Positions 6,806-15,569 are shown, counted from the first letter of the stretch. The stretch: 37,986 nucleotides of DNA from Clostridia bacterium (GCA_017398485.1 JAFQFY010000076.1:1-37986), one strand, 5' to 3'. Made by a program: numbers and translations. The notes: generated from the letters alone by a model not told the origin.

Positions 6806-7618
6806 TCACATATCGGGTTGCGCTTGCATCGCTTCGGCGATCATAGCTGTCCAGGCGGTCGGATCCGCTTCGACCGGCTCGGTGGCGTGGCGATAGTGCG
6901 CGAGGTATTCCACGTTGCCGTTGGTGCCGTGGATGGGGGATACGGTCAAACCGAGGACGGTCAGCCCGTTTTCGGCGGCGGCGGTGAAAATATCGGTGAG
7001 CAACGGCGGCAGCGTCGTCTGCGGATCGCGCAGGATGCCGTTTTTGCCAAGCTCGTGCTTTTTTGCTTCGAATTGGGGTTTGATGAGGGTGATGACTTCG
7101 CCATCGTCTTTAAGGATGCGGTGAATGGCAGGGAAGATCTTTTTTAGCGAGATAAAAGACACGTCTACTGTCACCATATCACAGACGGTGCCGTCGAGAT
7201 CCTCCGGGGTTAGGTTGCGTGCGTTGGTTCGCTCGCGCACGCTTACGCGTTCGTCGTTGCGCAGTTCCCATGCGAGAATGCCGTACGCCACGTCCACGGC
7301 AAATACGTGCTTTGCGCCGCTTTGCAACAGGCAGTCGGTGAAACCGCCGTTGCTCGCGCCGATGTCGCATACCGTGCGGTCTGTGGGGTCGACGCTGAAA
7401 CACGCGAGCGCCTTTTCCAGTTTATAACCCGAACGGCTGGCGTATTTCTTTGCTTTTTCAAGGCAGGTGATGGGCGTGTCCTCCGCTACGGCCGTGCCCG
7501 GCTTATCCGCGGGCACGGCGCCGATCCGGATGCGTCCCTCCATGATGAGCGCGGCGGCTTCCTTGACGGATATGTTCAGTCGGCGTGCCGCCAACTCATC
7601 TAATCGTATTTGTTCCAT
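6806..7618 (-). CDS. TlyA family rRNA (cytidine-2'-O)-methyltransferase
   Basis: The product has 270 residues. An S4 RNA-binding domain (about 1-60, with RLDELAARRLNISVKEAAAL) is followed by an FtsJ/RrmJ-like Rossmann methyltransferase with the SAM motif CDIGASNGGFTD (84-95). The catalytic K-D-K series is visible at Lys66, Asp152 (VTVDVSFISL) and Lys180 (LIKPQF). TlyA proteins methylate ribosomal RNA riboses; in mycobacteria this determines capreomycin sensitivity, while in Clostridia the exact sites are less clear. The name haemolysin A, used for some relatives, would mislead. AGGAGAAAG precedes the start, which lies one base after the stop of the upstream gene, so it is translationally linked to the DUF2156 gene. 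Last gene of the minus-strand operon. Confidence 0.9.
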   Translation of the reverse strand: MEQIRLDELAARRLNISVKEAAALIMEGRIRIGAVPADKPGTAVAEDTPITCLEKAKKYASRSGYKLEKALACFSVDPTDRTVCDIGASNGGFTDCLLQSGAKHVFAVDVAYGILAWELRNDERVSVRERTNARNLTPEDLDGTVCDMVTVDVSFISLKKIFPAIHRILKDDGEVITLIKPQFEAKKHELGKNGILRDPQTTLPPLLTDIFTAAAENGLTVLGLTVSPIHGTNGNVEYLAHYRHATEPVEADPTAWTAMIAEAMQAQPDM

Positions 7619-7619
7619 G

Positions 7620-8522
7620 TTATCTTTCTCCTATAACGACGAGGCTTTTTTCGAGTAGTGCGCAGGGGCGGTAGGCGAGCTTGGATTGTCGCAGACCGGC
7701 ATCGCCGGCGTCGTCCTCGCGGTTGATATACAGGATATGCGGCGCGGCGTTGTGCGCGGCAAATTCGCGTACGATGACTTGGTATACGCCGGGATAACGC
7801 GTGTCGCCCTTTTCAATATGCACATACATCGTGTCCCCGATGATCTCGGCGACCGAGAAGGCGACGATGGCGTCGTCGACGGTGATGTAGCCGCCGACCA
7901 TATCGAGTTCGTGCATGACATCTAACAGATCATTGCATCCAAGCACTTCCAACTGTTCTGAACGAGAGAGAGGCTCGTTTGCTGTCTTGTGAGTGAGCAG
8001 ATCATGCAGGAAAGCTTTGATCTTAGGTACGTCCTCGCGCATAAGAGGGTGATATGCCCAGTTTGGCCACTGCTTGACAAAGCGGTTGATGTGGTTGCGC
8101 TGGGCGCTGTATCGCCGTCCGGCAAAGGTTGCGAGATCGGCGTAATGATAGAGGTAATCAAAGTAGTCACGGTTGCTTGTGGCGTGAACGGTTGTGTATC
8201 GCTCGCGCAACGCAGCAAGCTCCTCGTCGGAAACGGTGGCGAATTGCAGGGGTAGCCCCGTCTGCGTGCAGTATTGTTCCAACGCAGACAACGCCGCTGC
8301 CTCATCACCGCCGATCGGATAGGTAAAGTAGATCCCCTTGTCACTGTAAGAAACCTGTAACAGTAAGCATCCGTCGGTGATGGCGTAGGCACAGTTGAAG
8401 GGCGTACGCCACATATAATTCACACCCACCGTGCGATCGCAGAAGCGGTCTTTGCGTGCGTGAAAGTATGGAGCGGTCACTTTGGCCGCCATATAGTCGA
8501 AGGGATGAAAGGTTAGGGACAT
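7620..8522 (-). CDS. DUF2156 domain protein (GNAT-fold)
   Basis: The product has 300 residues and matches the clostridial DUF2156 family: FHPFDYM near the start, RRYSAQRNHINRF in the middle, then GGYITVDDAIVAFSVAEIIGDTMYVHIEKGD and HILYINREDDAGDAGLRQSKLAYRP at the end. The fold is of the GNAT type, related to the catalytic domain of phosphatidylglycerol lysyltransferase (MprF). There are no membrane segments, so it is not an MprF; substrates of the stand-alone family are unknown. The ATG at 8522 is favoured because AGAAAGG lies upstream; a longer open frame to 8582 would run into ydbT. It follows ydbT by 22 bases and touches the tlyA start. Confidence 0.8.
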   Translation of the reverse strand: MSLTFHPFDYMAAKVTAPYFHARKDRFCDRTVGVNYMWRTPFNCAYAITDGCLLLQVSYSDKGIYFTYPIGGDEAAALSALEQYCTQTGLPLQFATVSDEELAALRERYTTVHATSNRDYFDYLYHYADLATFAGRRYSAQRNHINRFVKQWPNWAYHPLMREDVPKIKAFLHDLLTHKTANEPLSRSEQLEVLGCNDLLDVMHELDMVGGYITVDDAIVAFSVAEIIGDTMYVHIEKGDTRYPGVYQVIVREFAAHNAAPHILYINREDDAGDAGLRQSKLAYRPCALLEKSLVVIGER

Positions 8523-8544
8523 AGTGATTCGCCTTTCTTTTGGT

Positions 8545-9966
8545 TTATTCGAACAGGACGTTGATGTCGTCTGCACGGACATTTTTGATGCGGTGGCAAT
8601 ACGTTCCTTTGCTGTGGGTGTAGATGCATACGTCGCACAAATTTCTGCGACGCTGGAAGAACGATTGGCGAAAACGGAACGAAACGATTCTGTCGGTCGG
8701 GAAAAAGACGGTGTGCAGGGTCAGTTTCGAGCGATAGCGCAAGGTAATGCATCCGTTTTCAATGCCGATGCCGCCGGTGTATCGGTCGATGACATTGAGA
8801 ATAAGCAGCCATACGAGCGGAATATAGACGATCGAAAGCAGATGCCCGACGGCTTCTGCCCATATTGGGAAGAGCCGTGACAGAACCGTTGCCGTCGGGT
8901 GCACGAGGGCGAGGATAACTATTGGATAGCGGATATAGCGCAGCAGAGAATACGGCGCCGGACGGATCGTTACGGCGGCACGGTGAAATTCCGGAAGCAG
9001 TGTGCCTGTTGCCCGCGCGGAATGGGCGCGCGAGCAGGCGGGCACGAGCAGAAAGAGTGCGTCACGCTCTTTGCCGTGGCCGACGCATTGGACGAAAACG
9101 AAATGCAGGCGTAACAGCTTGCACACGAGGGTTTGTTGCAGGTCGATGAAATTCACTGACCGAACGTCAAAAAGGTGATCGCGACGCAAAATTTTGCCGC
9201 TGTACACGGTGAAGGCTTGTTCATCTCGCGTGACGGAAAACGGCAGGTGAAACAGCAGACTGCGCACGACGGCAATGCCCCAACCGCACAGTAGGATCAG
9301 CACGAGAACGGCAATGGTGTTGGGAATGATACGGATATAATCGGCCGCGGCCTCTAAATTATTGAGCAGTTCTTGCCCGTAATGGCCGCCGAATAGCCGA
9401 CTGCTGCGATATAGAACGGTAATCAGCAGAACGACGCCGCTGAGTGAATTGGACGCGAGCAGGGAGAGGACCACCACATGATACCAGTGAGGGCGGTAAC
9501 ACCGCCTTTGCGTGCGTTCGTTCGGTTGACAGGCGGCGAGCATCGCGTTTGCGTGCCGTTCGCTGAGCGTCAGGGCGACTTCGCTGCGCAGGGTGACATC
9601 TGTGACGATGACGATGCGCGCGGCACGCAATATACGCAGATAGATCGGGCGTTCCACCGTTATGGTCGCGACGTGATGATAGGGGATGCGGTGGCTTCGA
9701 AGCAGTACTACGCCTTGTTGCAGATACAGGCCGTCCGGCGTGAGACGGTAGGTGTGTCGTTTCCACTGGAGATATACGAACAGAAACAGCAGTCCTACCG
9801 CTGTTAGATCGATCCAAATGCCGCGGATCCACGGGGACAGGTTTTGCGGTGCGCCTGTATAGCGCAATGCACGCAGAAACGGCAGGGTCAACAGCAGCAG
9901 ATACCGCAGGGTGTGTCGCAACATAGCCGCCGGATGCTGACGGTGCGGCCCGATGACCGCGCTCAT
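8545..9966 (-). CDS. YdbT-like membrane protein with bacterial PH domains
   Basis: The product has about 473 residues and six or so predicted membrane segments in pairs, separated by bacterial PH (bPH_2) domains. The first domain is recognisable at HTYRLTPDGLYLQQGVVLLRS followed by HRIPYHHVATITVERP. A second begins near FSVTRDEQAFTVYSGKILRR and a third near GIENGCITLRYRS, ending in a basic segment. In B. subtilis the paired YdbS/YdbT proteins are membrane proteins of unclear function, linked to resistance against some membrane-active agents. The start overlaps the stop codon of the upstream ydbS-like gene in an ATGA junction, a clear sign of translational coupling and probably of complex formation. 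Confidence 0.8.
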   Translation of the reverse strand: MSAVIGPHRQHPAAMLRHTLRYLLLLTLPFLRALRYTGAPQNLSPWIRGIWIDLTAVGLLFLFVYLQWKRHTYRLTPDGLYLQQGVVLLRSHRIPYHHVATITVERPIYLRILRAARIVIVTDVTLRSEVALTLSERHANAMLAACQPNERTQRRCYRPHWYHVVVLSLLASNSLSGVVLLITVLYRSSRLFGGHYGQELLNNLEAAADYIRIIPNTIAVLVLILLCGWGIAVVRSLLFHLPFSVTRDEQAFTVYSGKILRRDHLFDVRSVNFIDLQQTLVCKLLRLHFVFVQCVGHGKERDALFLLVPACSRAHSARATGTLLPEFHRAAVTIRPAPYSLLRYIRYPIVILALVHPTATVLSRLFPIWAEAVGHLLSIVYIPLVWLLILNVIDRYTGGIGIENGCITLRYRSKLTLHTVFFPTDRIVSFRFRQSFFQRRRNLCDVCIYTHSKGTYCHRIKNVRADDINVLFE

Positions 9967-10403
9967 AACAGCTTCTCCGTCAGAGCCTCGGCATCGGCGA
10001 CAGGTATGCCTTCGATGAGCAAGCGTCCGCCGGCGGCGCAGACGAGCAGGGTGGACAGTCCGAAAGCGCGCTCCAACGGTCCGCGCAGGGCGATGACGCA
10101 GCGCACGGCGGATAACGGAATATACCGCCGCGTGACGGTGAGAACGCCGCCGATGACCGTGATGCCGCTTTGCTCGACGCGATAGCGCAGGCCTTTTCGA
10201 CGGCGCGGAAAGTACACCGTCAACAAGAATAACAGCAAGGCACACCACAGAGCGTTGAACGACACGGCGCACCAGCGAGGCAAGGACGGTATAAATGTTA
10301 ACCAAATGCCGATCGTTGCCGGCACACAGGTGACCGACACGGTGTATACGCTCCAACAAATCTGTACGCGTTTGTCGGGATATCGGAATTCCATAGAATA
10401 CAT
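9963..10403 (-). CDS. YdbS-like membrane protein with a bacterial PH domain
   Basis: The product has 146 residues: two membrane segments in the first 65 (around VSVTCVPATIGIWLTF and ALWCALLLFLLTVYF), a short basic loop, and a C-terminal PH-like domain (YRVEQSGITVIGGVLTVTRR and RYIPLSAVRCVIALRGPLER). Size and layout match B. subtilis YdbS, and its partner YdbT follows with a four-base overlap. The start could be the ATG at 10403 or the one at 10394; GAGGTG lies one base before the first, rather close, and ten before the second. First gene of a four-gene operon with a good vegetative promoter. Confidence 0.8.
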   Translation of the reverse strand: MYSMEFRYPDKRVQICWSVYTVSVTCVPATIGIWLTFIPSLPRWCAVSFNALWCALLLFLLTVYFPRRRKGLRYRVEQSGITVIGGVLTVTRRYIPLSAVRCVIALRGPLERAFGLSTLLVCAAGGRLLIEGIPVADAEALTEKLL

Positions 10404-10465
10404 TCACCTCGGTAACAGTATTACCGAAATCGGCGGCAGTAGCCTATGCTTTGCATTATTAAGTA

Positions 10466-10494
10466 ATATTAGCATAAAAATATGTCTATGTAAA
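10466..10494 (-). promoter_or_regulatory. Promoter of the ydbS-ydbT-DUF2156-tlyA operon
   Basis: On the minus strand, TTTACA (10494-10489) and TAATAT (10471-10466) are separated by 17 bases, leaving a leader of about 55 bases. Confidence 0.75.
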
Positions 10495-10522
10495 GATGTC
10501 CCGATTTTTTCTCTCTGCAAAT

Positions 10523-10557
10523 TTCGGCAGAAAGCGCCTCGTCGACGGGTCTATAAT
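10523..10557 (+). promoter_or_regulatory. spoIIGA-sigE promoter with a Spo0A-box-like site
   Basis: A TATAAT -10 element (10552-10557) has no -35 element at the usual 17 bases. Instead TTCGGCA (10523-10529), which fits the Spo0A box TTCGNCA, lies 22 bases upstream. The B. subtilis spoIIG promoter likewise has a 22-base gap and is switched on by phosphorylated Spo0A bound near the -35 region. The match in architecture and gene context is good, but only one 0A box is clear. Confidence 0.6.
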
Positions 10558-10584
10558 GAACAGGTGATGAATGGGGGCGGTGGC

Positions 10585-11421
10585 GTGATTATCTATGTCG
10601 ATATTTTGCTGGCTGTCAACGGTTGGGCGGATTTTCTGCTGTTACTCGGCGTGCGGCGAGCCTGCGGCATAGGCGCGCGCGGATGGCGGCTGGTGCTTGG
10701 CGCGTTTATCGGTGCTTTATCGAGCTGCGTGCTGTTACTGCCGGCGTTATCGGCGTGGTTGACGCTGTCTATCAAACTGTTGACAGCGGTGCTAATGGTG
10801 CTCACGGCGTACGGGTGGTATAGCTATCGACGCTTCGGCAAAGCTCTTCTGTTGCTGTTCGGGTTGTCTGCAGGTCTGTCGGGTCTGTGCTCGGCGCTGT
10901 ATTATTTCGTTGCACCGCGTGATTTTTATGTGTTTAACGGCGTGGTATACTATAACGTTTCGCCGTGGTTGCTCATCGGGTTGACGCTGGTGTGCTACGG
11001 GGTGCTGACGTTGCTGGAACGTGTGTCACGACGCCGCGCACCGACACAGCGCGATTTTGTCGTGCGGCTGTCACAGGATAATCGCACGGTGCAGGTGCGC
11101 TGTCTGTACGACAGCGGAAATCATTTGACCGAACCGTTTTCTAACCAACCCGTGTTGGTGGTCGAGCGGGCGGCGATCGAACGGTTTGTTTCGGTGCCAA
11201 GCGTCGACGCGTTGCCGCCGAACGGCAGATGGCGCGTGGTGCCTTTTGACAGCCTTGGCGGCAGCGGTATGTTGCCGGCGTTTAAGCCGCAGAGTATGGC
11301 GGTGTTCGTCGGACGCGAGGAACGCACGGTGAGCGATTGTTACGTAGCCGTATGTGAGCGGTTGGGTCGGGGTGAATACCAAGGGCTGATCGGCACGTCG
11401 CTCGGCGATCGGCTGATATGA
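10585..11421 (+). CDS. spoIIGA: Sigma-E processing peptidase SpoIIGA
   Basis: The product has 278 residues. Five or so membrane helices fill the first 145, starting IIYVDILLAVNGWADFLLL, which resembles the N-terminus of known SpoIIGA. The soluble C-terminal half is an aspartic-protease-like domain with the catalytic motif CLYDSGNHL (Asp176, equivalent to Asp183 in B. subtilis). SpoIIGA sits in the sporulation septum and removes the pro-sequence of sigma-E after a signal from the forespore. I place the start at GTG 10585, with GGGGGCGG upstream, because the predicted transcript begins near 10564; the ATG at 10567 would be almost leaderless and would add a glycine run. sigE follows after 17 bases. 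Confidence 0.9.
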   Translation: MIIYVDILLAVNGWADFLLLLGVRRACGIGARGWRLVLGAFIGALSSCVLLLPALSAWLTLSIKLLTAVLMVLTAYGWYSYRRFGKALLLLFGLSAGLSGLCSALYYFVAPRDFYVFNGVVYYNVSPWLLIGLTLVCYGVLTLLERVSRRRAPTQRDFVVRLSQDNRTVQVRCLYDSGNHLTEPFSNQPVLVVERAAIERFVSVPSVDALPPNGRWRVVPFDSLGGSGMLPAFKPQSMAVFVGREERTVSDCYVAVCERLGRGEYQGLIGTSLGDRLI

Positions 11422-11438
11422 GATAGGAGGCTTTAAGC

Positions 11439-12146
11439 GTGTTTAATAAGTTGTGGAGATTCATTCGGTACGTTTACCGCCTATGGCTCGGTTTTGAGTC
11501 GGTGCATTACATAAACGGTACGGATATTTTACCGCCGCCGTTGGCCGAACAGGAAGAACGTGCAGCGTTGGCGGCACTGGAAACGGGGGATACGGCGGCG
11601 CAGGAAACGCTCATTATCCATAATCTGCGCCTGGTGGTGTATATTGCGCGCAAATTCGAAAGTTCCGGCGTGGGCATCGAAGATCTTATCTCCATCGGCA
11701 CGATCGGTCTTATCAAGGCGGTGCGCACCTTTTGCCCGGGACGCAATATAAAACTTGCCACCTATTCGTCGCGGTGCATCGAGAATGAGATCCTCATGTA
11801 CTTGCGCAAAAACGTGCAAAAGCGCAACGAGATCTCCATTGACGAGCCTCTTAACGTTGACTGGGACGGAAACGAGTTGCTGTTGTTGGATATTTTGGGC
11901 AGCGATCCCGATATCATCCACCGCGACATCGAGCAGGAGGCGGAGCGCGAACAACTGCTGTTGTGCGTCAAACGTCTGTCGGCGCGCGAGCAGCGTATTA
12001 TGCGTTTGCGTTTCGGCATCTGCGGCGAGAAAGAGCATACGCAAAAAGAGGTCGCGGATATGTTGGGGATATCCCAGTCGTACATCTCGCGTCTGGAAAA
12101 GCGCATTATCCGCCGCTTGCGCGAGGAGCTTGAGCGCGTGCAATAA
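11439..12146 (+). CDS. sigE: RNA polymerase sporulation sigma factor sigma-E (pro-form)
   Basis: The product has 235 residues. The first 23 or so form the amphipathic, membrane-binding pro-sequence ([20 protein letters not shown]); [12 protein letters not shown] then aligns with the processing region of pro-sigma-E (YIGGSEALPPPL in B. subtilis). Region 2 is seen in [33 protein letters not shown] and [19 protein letters not shown]; region 4 ends with the [23 protein letters not shown]. Sigma-E drives early mother-cell transcription. The start is GTG 11439, nine bases after AGGAGG. In many Firmicutes sigG follows sigE; here a hairpin and a convergent araC gene follow instead. Confidence 0.95.
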   Translation: MFNKLWRFIRYVYRLWLGFESVHYINGTDILPPPLAEQEERAALAALETGDTAAQETLIIHNLRLVVYIARKFESSGVGIEDLISIGTIGLIKAVRTFCPGRNIKLATYSSRCIENEILMYLRKNVQKRNEISIDEPLNVDWDGNELLLLDILGSDPDIIHRDIEQEAEREQLLLCVKRLSAREQRIMRLRFGICGEKEHTQKEVADMLGISQSYISRLEKRIIRRLREELERVQ

Positions 12147-12150
12147 ATGA

Positions 12151-12181
12151 AACGGCCACCGACGATTTGTCGATGGCCGTA
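12151..12181. terminator. Weak bidirectional hairpin between sigE and araC
   Basis: ACGGCCA and TGGCCGT enclose an inner CGAC/GTCG stem with one C/A mismatch. Only scattered T bases follow on either strand, so termination may be incomplete. Confidence 0.5.
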
Positions 12182-12183
12182 AT

Positions 12184-13014
12184 TTATTTGCCTTTTTTAC
12201 TACCGCGCTGGTAAGCGGAGGGTGGACATTGTTTGATGGATTTAAACACGCGTGAGAAATACAGCGGGTCGTTAAAGCCGACCGAGCCGGCGACCTCCGC
12301 AATGGAGTAGCCGGGGTTGCGCAACAAACTGCACGCCTCGTTGATACGGTAGCGTTGCAGATATGCGTGCGGCGAGATACCGAAATCCTCCAAGAAGGCG
12401 CGATAGAGTTGGCTGCGACTGATACCGGCGTAGCGGGCGATATCGCTGATGCCGATGTCGCCGGCGTAGTTGTATTGAATAAAGCGCAAGGCGGCGGCCA
12501 CGTATTCTTGGTGAGGGTTGCCGACGGTCTTTTGCCCGTTGAGACGAATGAGGTGCGACAGGAACATGTACAACCGTCCCACCATCTGTGCGTCGTCGGC
12601 GGCGCTGTTGCCGCTGACCTCGGCAATGGTGAGCAGCAGACGGCTTGTTTGTTCGGGATCGGTGCTGTGCAGGATCGGGGTGTCAGGGGAGAAGCCTGCC
12701 ATCGTTACCAGCCGCCGCGCATCGGTGCCGTTGAAGCCGACCCAGCAGTATTCCCACGGATCGACGGGATCTGCATGGTAACTGGCGAGTTCGCCCGGCG
12801 TGATGAGAAACAGGTCGCCGGCTTGTAAGGCGTGTTCTTGGTTTTCATAAACGTATACGCCGCGACCGGCGGAGACGAAATGGATAAGGTAGTGGTCGCG
12901 CAGTGCCGGTCCCCAGCTATGATTGCTGTCGCACTTTTCATACCCGGTGTTATACACCGACAGGCCGGCGTTTTCCTTGAGCGTGTTTTTAAAAGAATAG
13001 CGTTGACCGTTCAC
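12184..13014 (-). CDS. AraC family transcriptional regulator
   Basis: The product has 276 residues. An N-terminal cupin domain (RDHYLIHFVSAGRGVYVY, then LQAGDLFLITPGE, about 35-100) would bind a sugar. The C-terminal 100 residues carry two HTH motifs (ISDIARYAGISRSQLYRAF and YSIAEVAGSVGFNDPLYFSR), the AraC/XylS DNA-binding domain. It is divergent from galK-galT and most likely activates them, with galactose or a galactoside as effector; this is inference from position. GTG 13014 is preferred because AAAGGG lies eight bases upstream; GTG 13023 would overlap its own ribosome-binding site. Confidence 0.9.
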   Translation of the reverse strand: MNGQRYSFKNTLKENAGLSVYNTGYEKCDSNHSWGPALRDHYLIHFVSAGRGVYVYENQEHALQAGDLFLITPGELASYHADPVDPWEYCWVGFNGTDARRLVTMAGFSPDTPILHSTDPEQTSRLLLTIAEVSGNSAADDAQMVGRLYMFLSHLIRLNGQKTVGNPHQEYVAAALRFIQYNYAGDIGISDIARYAGISRSQLYRAFLEDFGISPHAYLQRYRINEACSLLRNPGYSIAEVAGSVGFNDPLYFSRVFKSIKQCPPSAYQRGSKKGK

Positions 13015-13046
13015 GAGCGTCACCCTTTCCGAAACTTTATAAATCT

Positions 13047-13075
13047 ATCATAACACAACTTGCAACATTTGTCCA
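13047..13075 (-). promoter_or_regulatory. Promoter of the araC-type gene
   Basis: On the minus strand, TGGACA (13075-13070) and TATGAT (13052-13047) are separated by 17 bases. Confidence 0.65.
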
Positions 13076-13104
13076 TAGAAATGATAAATTAAAGGGTGGT
13101 ATAT

Positions 13105-13135
13105 TTGACACAGGAGATTATAATGTAAATAGAAT
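13105..13135 (+). promoter_or_regulatory. galK-galT promoter region
   Basis: TTGACA (13105-13110) and TATAAT (13119-13124) are only eight bases apart and cannot work together. TTGACA with TAGAAT (13130-13135) has a 19-base gap, and TATAAT has no -35 partner. A poor core promoter fits dependence on the divergent AraC-type activator. Confidence 0.35.
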
Positions 13136-13158
13136 ATTATCGCGAAAGGGAGATAGCC

Positions 13159-14445
13159 ATGTCAGCATCTGTCGAATTACTTCGCAAGATCAGCTCCGGT
13201 CAGTACGACCGCGCCTTTACGCTTTTATACGGAGAGACGCAGGTGGAGGCGCAGCGCGCGCGTTACACCAAGGCGGTCGAGGAGTTCGTCGCCTTGTTCG
13301 GTGACGGCGATGAGCCGCTCGGTCTGTTTTCCGCGCCCGGCCGCACCGAGATCGGCGGTAACCATACCGACCATAACCACGGACGCGTGCTTGCCGGCAG
13401 CGTCAACTTGGACGTGATCGCGGTCGTTCGTCCGACCGATGGCTCTATTCGCATCAAGTCCGAGGGGTATCCTATGGACACCGTCGCGTTGGATACGCTC
13501 ATGCCGCGCGAGGAAGAGAAAAATCGCTCTGTTTCCTTGATTCGCGGCACGGCGGCGCACTTTAATGAACTCGGTTACGCCGTGGGCGGTTTCGATGCTT
13601 ACACGACTTCAAACGTGCTCAAAGGCTCCGGTCTGTCCTCGTCAGCGGCGTTCGAGGTGCTCGTCGGCGTGATTCTTAACCATCTCTACAACGACGGTCG
13701 CGTCGACGCGGTAGATATTGCGCAGATCGCGCAGTACGCTGAAAACGTGTATTTCGGCAAGCCCTGTGGACTGATGGACCAGATGGCGTCATCGGTGGGC
13801 AACATCATCACCATTGATTTTGCCGATCCGACCGAGCCGATCATCGAAAAGGTGGATTTTGATTTTTCTTCTGTCGCGCATGCCCTGTGCATCGTGGATG
13901 TCGGCGGCAACCATGCCGACCTGACCCATGAATACGCGGCGATCCCGTCCGAGATGCGCGCGGTGGCCGCCTCGCTCGGTGTGAGCTATCTGCGTGAAAC
14001 GACGCTCGATGCGGTGTTTGCGAATATCCACGAGTTGCGCGAAAAGCATGGTGATCGCGCGGTACTGCGCGCGATCCACTTCCTGCGCGAGAACGAGCGC
14101 GTTGTCAAGCAGGTCGAGGCGTTGCGAGCCGGTGATTTCGAGGCGTTCAAGGCCCTCATCATCGAGTCGGGCAACTCGTCGTTCGAGTATTTGCAGAACG
14201 TCTATCCCAATTGCAACGTCGACGAGCAAGGTATGTCACTGGCGTTGGCGGTCGCACAGGGTGTGTTGCAGGGCAACGGTGCCTGGCGCGTGCACGGCGG
14301 CGGTTTCGGCGGTACGACGCAGAATTTTGTCCCGTTGGATAAGCTTGCGGCGTTTAAGGATGCCATCGAGCACGTGTTCGGCGATGGCACCTGCCACGTG
14401 CTGAATATCCGTCCCTGCGGCGGCGTATGTGTTGATAAACTTTAA
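13159..14445 (+). CDS. galK: Galactokinase
   Basis: The product has 428 residues and is a GHMP kinase. Motif 1 is PGRTEIGGNHTDHN (60-73), a clostridial variant of the galactokinase signature GRVNLIGEHTDYN. Motif 2, the ATP loop, is KGSGLSSSAAFE (155-166). The catalytic Asp lies in CGLMDQMAS near residue 210, and motif 3 is HGGGFGGTTQ near 375. The enzyme phosphorylates galactose at C1, the first step of the Leloir pathway. It is about 40 residues longer than E. coli GalK, mostly at the N-terminus. GAAAGGGAG supports the start. galT follows after 18 bases. No galE, mutarotase or transporter is in the window. Confidence 0.92.
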   Translation: MSASVELLRKISSGQYDRAFTLLYGETQVEAQRARYTKAVEEFVALFGDGDEPLGLFSAPGRTEIGGNHTDHNHGRVLAGSVNLDVIAVVRPTDGSIRIKSEGYPMDTVALDTLMPREEEKNRSVSLIRGTAAHFNELGYAVGGFDAYTTSNVLKGSGLSSSAAFEVLVGVILNHLYNDGRVDAVDIAQIAQYAENVYFGKPCGLMDQMASSVGNIITIDFADPTEPIIEKVDFDFSSVAHALCIVDVGGNHADLTHEYAAIPSEMRAVAASLGVSYLRETTLDAVFANIHELREKHGDRAVLRAIHFLRENERVVKQVEALRAGDFEAFKALIIESGNSSFEYLQNVYPNCNVDEQGMSLALAVAQGVLQGNGAWRVHGGGFGGTTQNFVPLDKLAAFKDAIEHVFGDGTCHVLNIRPCGGVCVDKL

Positions 14446-14463
14446 TGGAAGGTCGATGGAATT

Positions 14464-15432
14464 ATGGCTGAATTACGTAAACATCCCTTGACGAACGACT
14501 GGATCATGATCGCGTCGCATCGGCAGAACCGTCCACAGATGCCGAAGGATTACTGTCCGTTCTGCCCCGGCAGCGGCAAGGTGCCGGAGTCCTATGTGGT
14601 ACATAAATATGACAACGATTTTCCGGCGCTGTCGCAGAATCCGCCGACACCCGATGCGGTGGCAGACGATTTCTTTGAGACTGCTCCTTGCTACGGCAAG
14701 TGCGAGGTCATTCTGTATTCGCCCGAGCACACGGTGACGCTGCCCGAACTGCCGCGCGAGCATATCGCCAAACTGGTGGATCTGTGGGCGGAGCGTTACG
14801 AGGAGCTCAGCCGCGATGAGAAGATCAAATACGTGTTTATCTTCGAAAACCGCGGCGACGTGGTCGGCGTGACCATGCCGCATCCGCACGGTCAGATCTA
14901 CGGCTATTCCTTCCTGCCCAAGAAGCTGGAGCTGGAGGTGGAGAACGCCAAGCGCCATTATGAGGAAAAGGGTAAGTGTCTGTTCTGTGATTGGTTGGAT
15001 CACGAGGTTGCTGACGGCCGCCGCGTGATCTTCCGCAACGAGTATTTCACGGTGTTCCTGCCGTTCTTCTCGGAGTATCCCTACGGCGTGTATATCATGT
15101 CCAATGCGCACAAGACCAACATCGCCGAGTTTACGGCCGAGGAGCGTTCCTGCTTGGCAGAAACGCTGCGCCGCACCACCGGCATGCTGGATAGCCTGTT
15201 TGGTTACAAGTTCCCGTATATGATGTGTATGTATAACGCGCCCGTCAACGGGGAAGACCTGGCCGACGAATACCACTGGCACATCGCATTCTATCCGCCG
15301 ATGCGCAGTGCCGACAAGGTCAAGTTTAACGCCTCGAGCGAGACAGGTGCATGGGCGCATTGTAACCCGACCTGTCCGGAGGATACCAGCGTCGAGCTGC
15401 GCGAGGCTCTCGCGCGTTTTCTCGGCGAATAA
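14464..15432 (+). CDS. galT: Galactose-1-phosphate uridylyltransferase
   Basis: The product has 322 residues, a type 1 (HIT superfamily) GalT. The active-site motif is HPHGQ (140-144), where the second histidine forms the uridylyl intermediate. Cys31 and Cys34 (YCPFCPG) fit the zinc site. HWHIAFYPPM near 275 is the second conserved histidine block. It transfers UMP from UDP-glucose to galactose-1-phosphate. It is cotranscribed with galK and ends at a strong terminator. Confidence 0.93.
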   Translation: MAELRKHPLTNDWIMIASHRQNRPQMPKDYCPFCPGSGKVPESYVVHKYDNDFPALSQNPPTPDAVADDFFETAPCYGKCEVILYSPEHTVTLPELPREHIAKLVDLWAERYEELSRDEKIKYVFIFENRGDVVGVTMPHPHGQIYGYSFLPKKLELEVENAKRHYEEKGKCLFCDWLDHEVADGRRVIFRNEYFTVFLPFFSEYPYGVYIMSNAHKTNIAEFTAEERSCLAETLRRTTGMLDSLFGYKFPYMMCMYNAPVNGEDLADEYHWHIAFYPPMRSADKVKFNASSETGAWAHCNPTCPEDTSVELREALARFLGE

Positions 15433-15440
15433 TTCGTTTT

Positions 15441-15480
15441 AAAAGCACCGCACGGACCAACCTCCGTGCGGTGCTTTTTA
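15441..15480 (+). terminator. Terminator of galK-galT
   Basis: AAAAGCACCGCACGGA pairs fully with TCCGTGCGGTGCTTTT around CCAACC, followed by further T bases. Confidence 0.92.
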
Positions 15481-15540
15481 TTTGTGTAATTTATTGCAGA
15501 AACGCCTGCGAAATTTAGTGAAAAAATTCATAAAAATCAG

Positions 15541-15569
15541 TTGTAATCCGTACGGTTTTATATTATAAT
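15541..15569 (+). promoter_or_regulatory. Promoter of the EF-G-like gene
   Basis: TTGTAA (15541-15546) and TATAAT (15564-15569) are separated by 17 bases in AT-rich DNA. The leader to the start codon is about 85 bases; I see no riboswitch or terminator-like structure in it. Confidence 0.8.

Noticed and set aside
13105..13124. TTGACA and TATAAT before galK as a consensus promoter
   Set aside because: The spacing is eight bases, far too short for sigma-70-type recognition.
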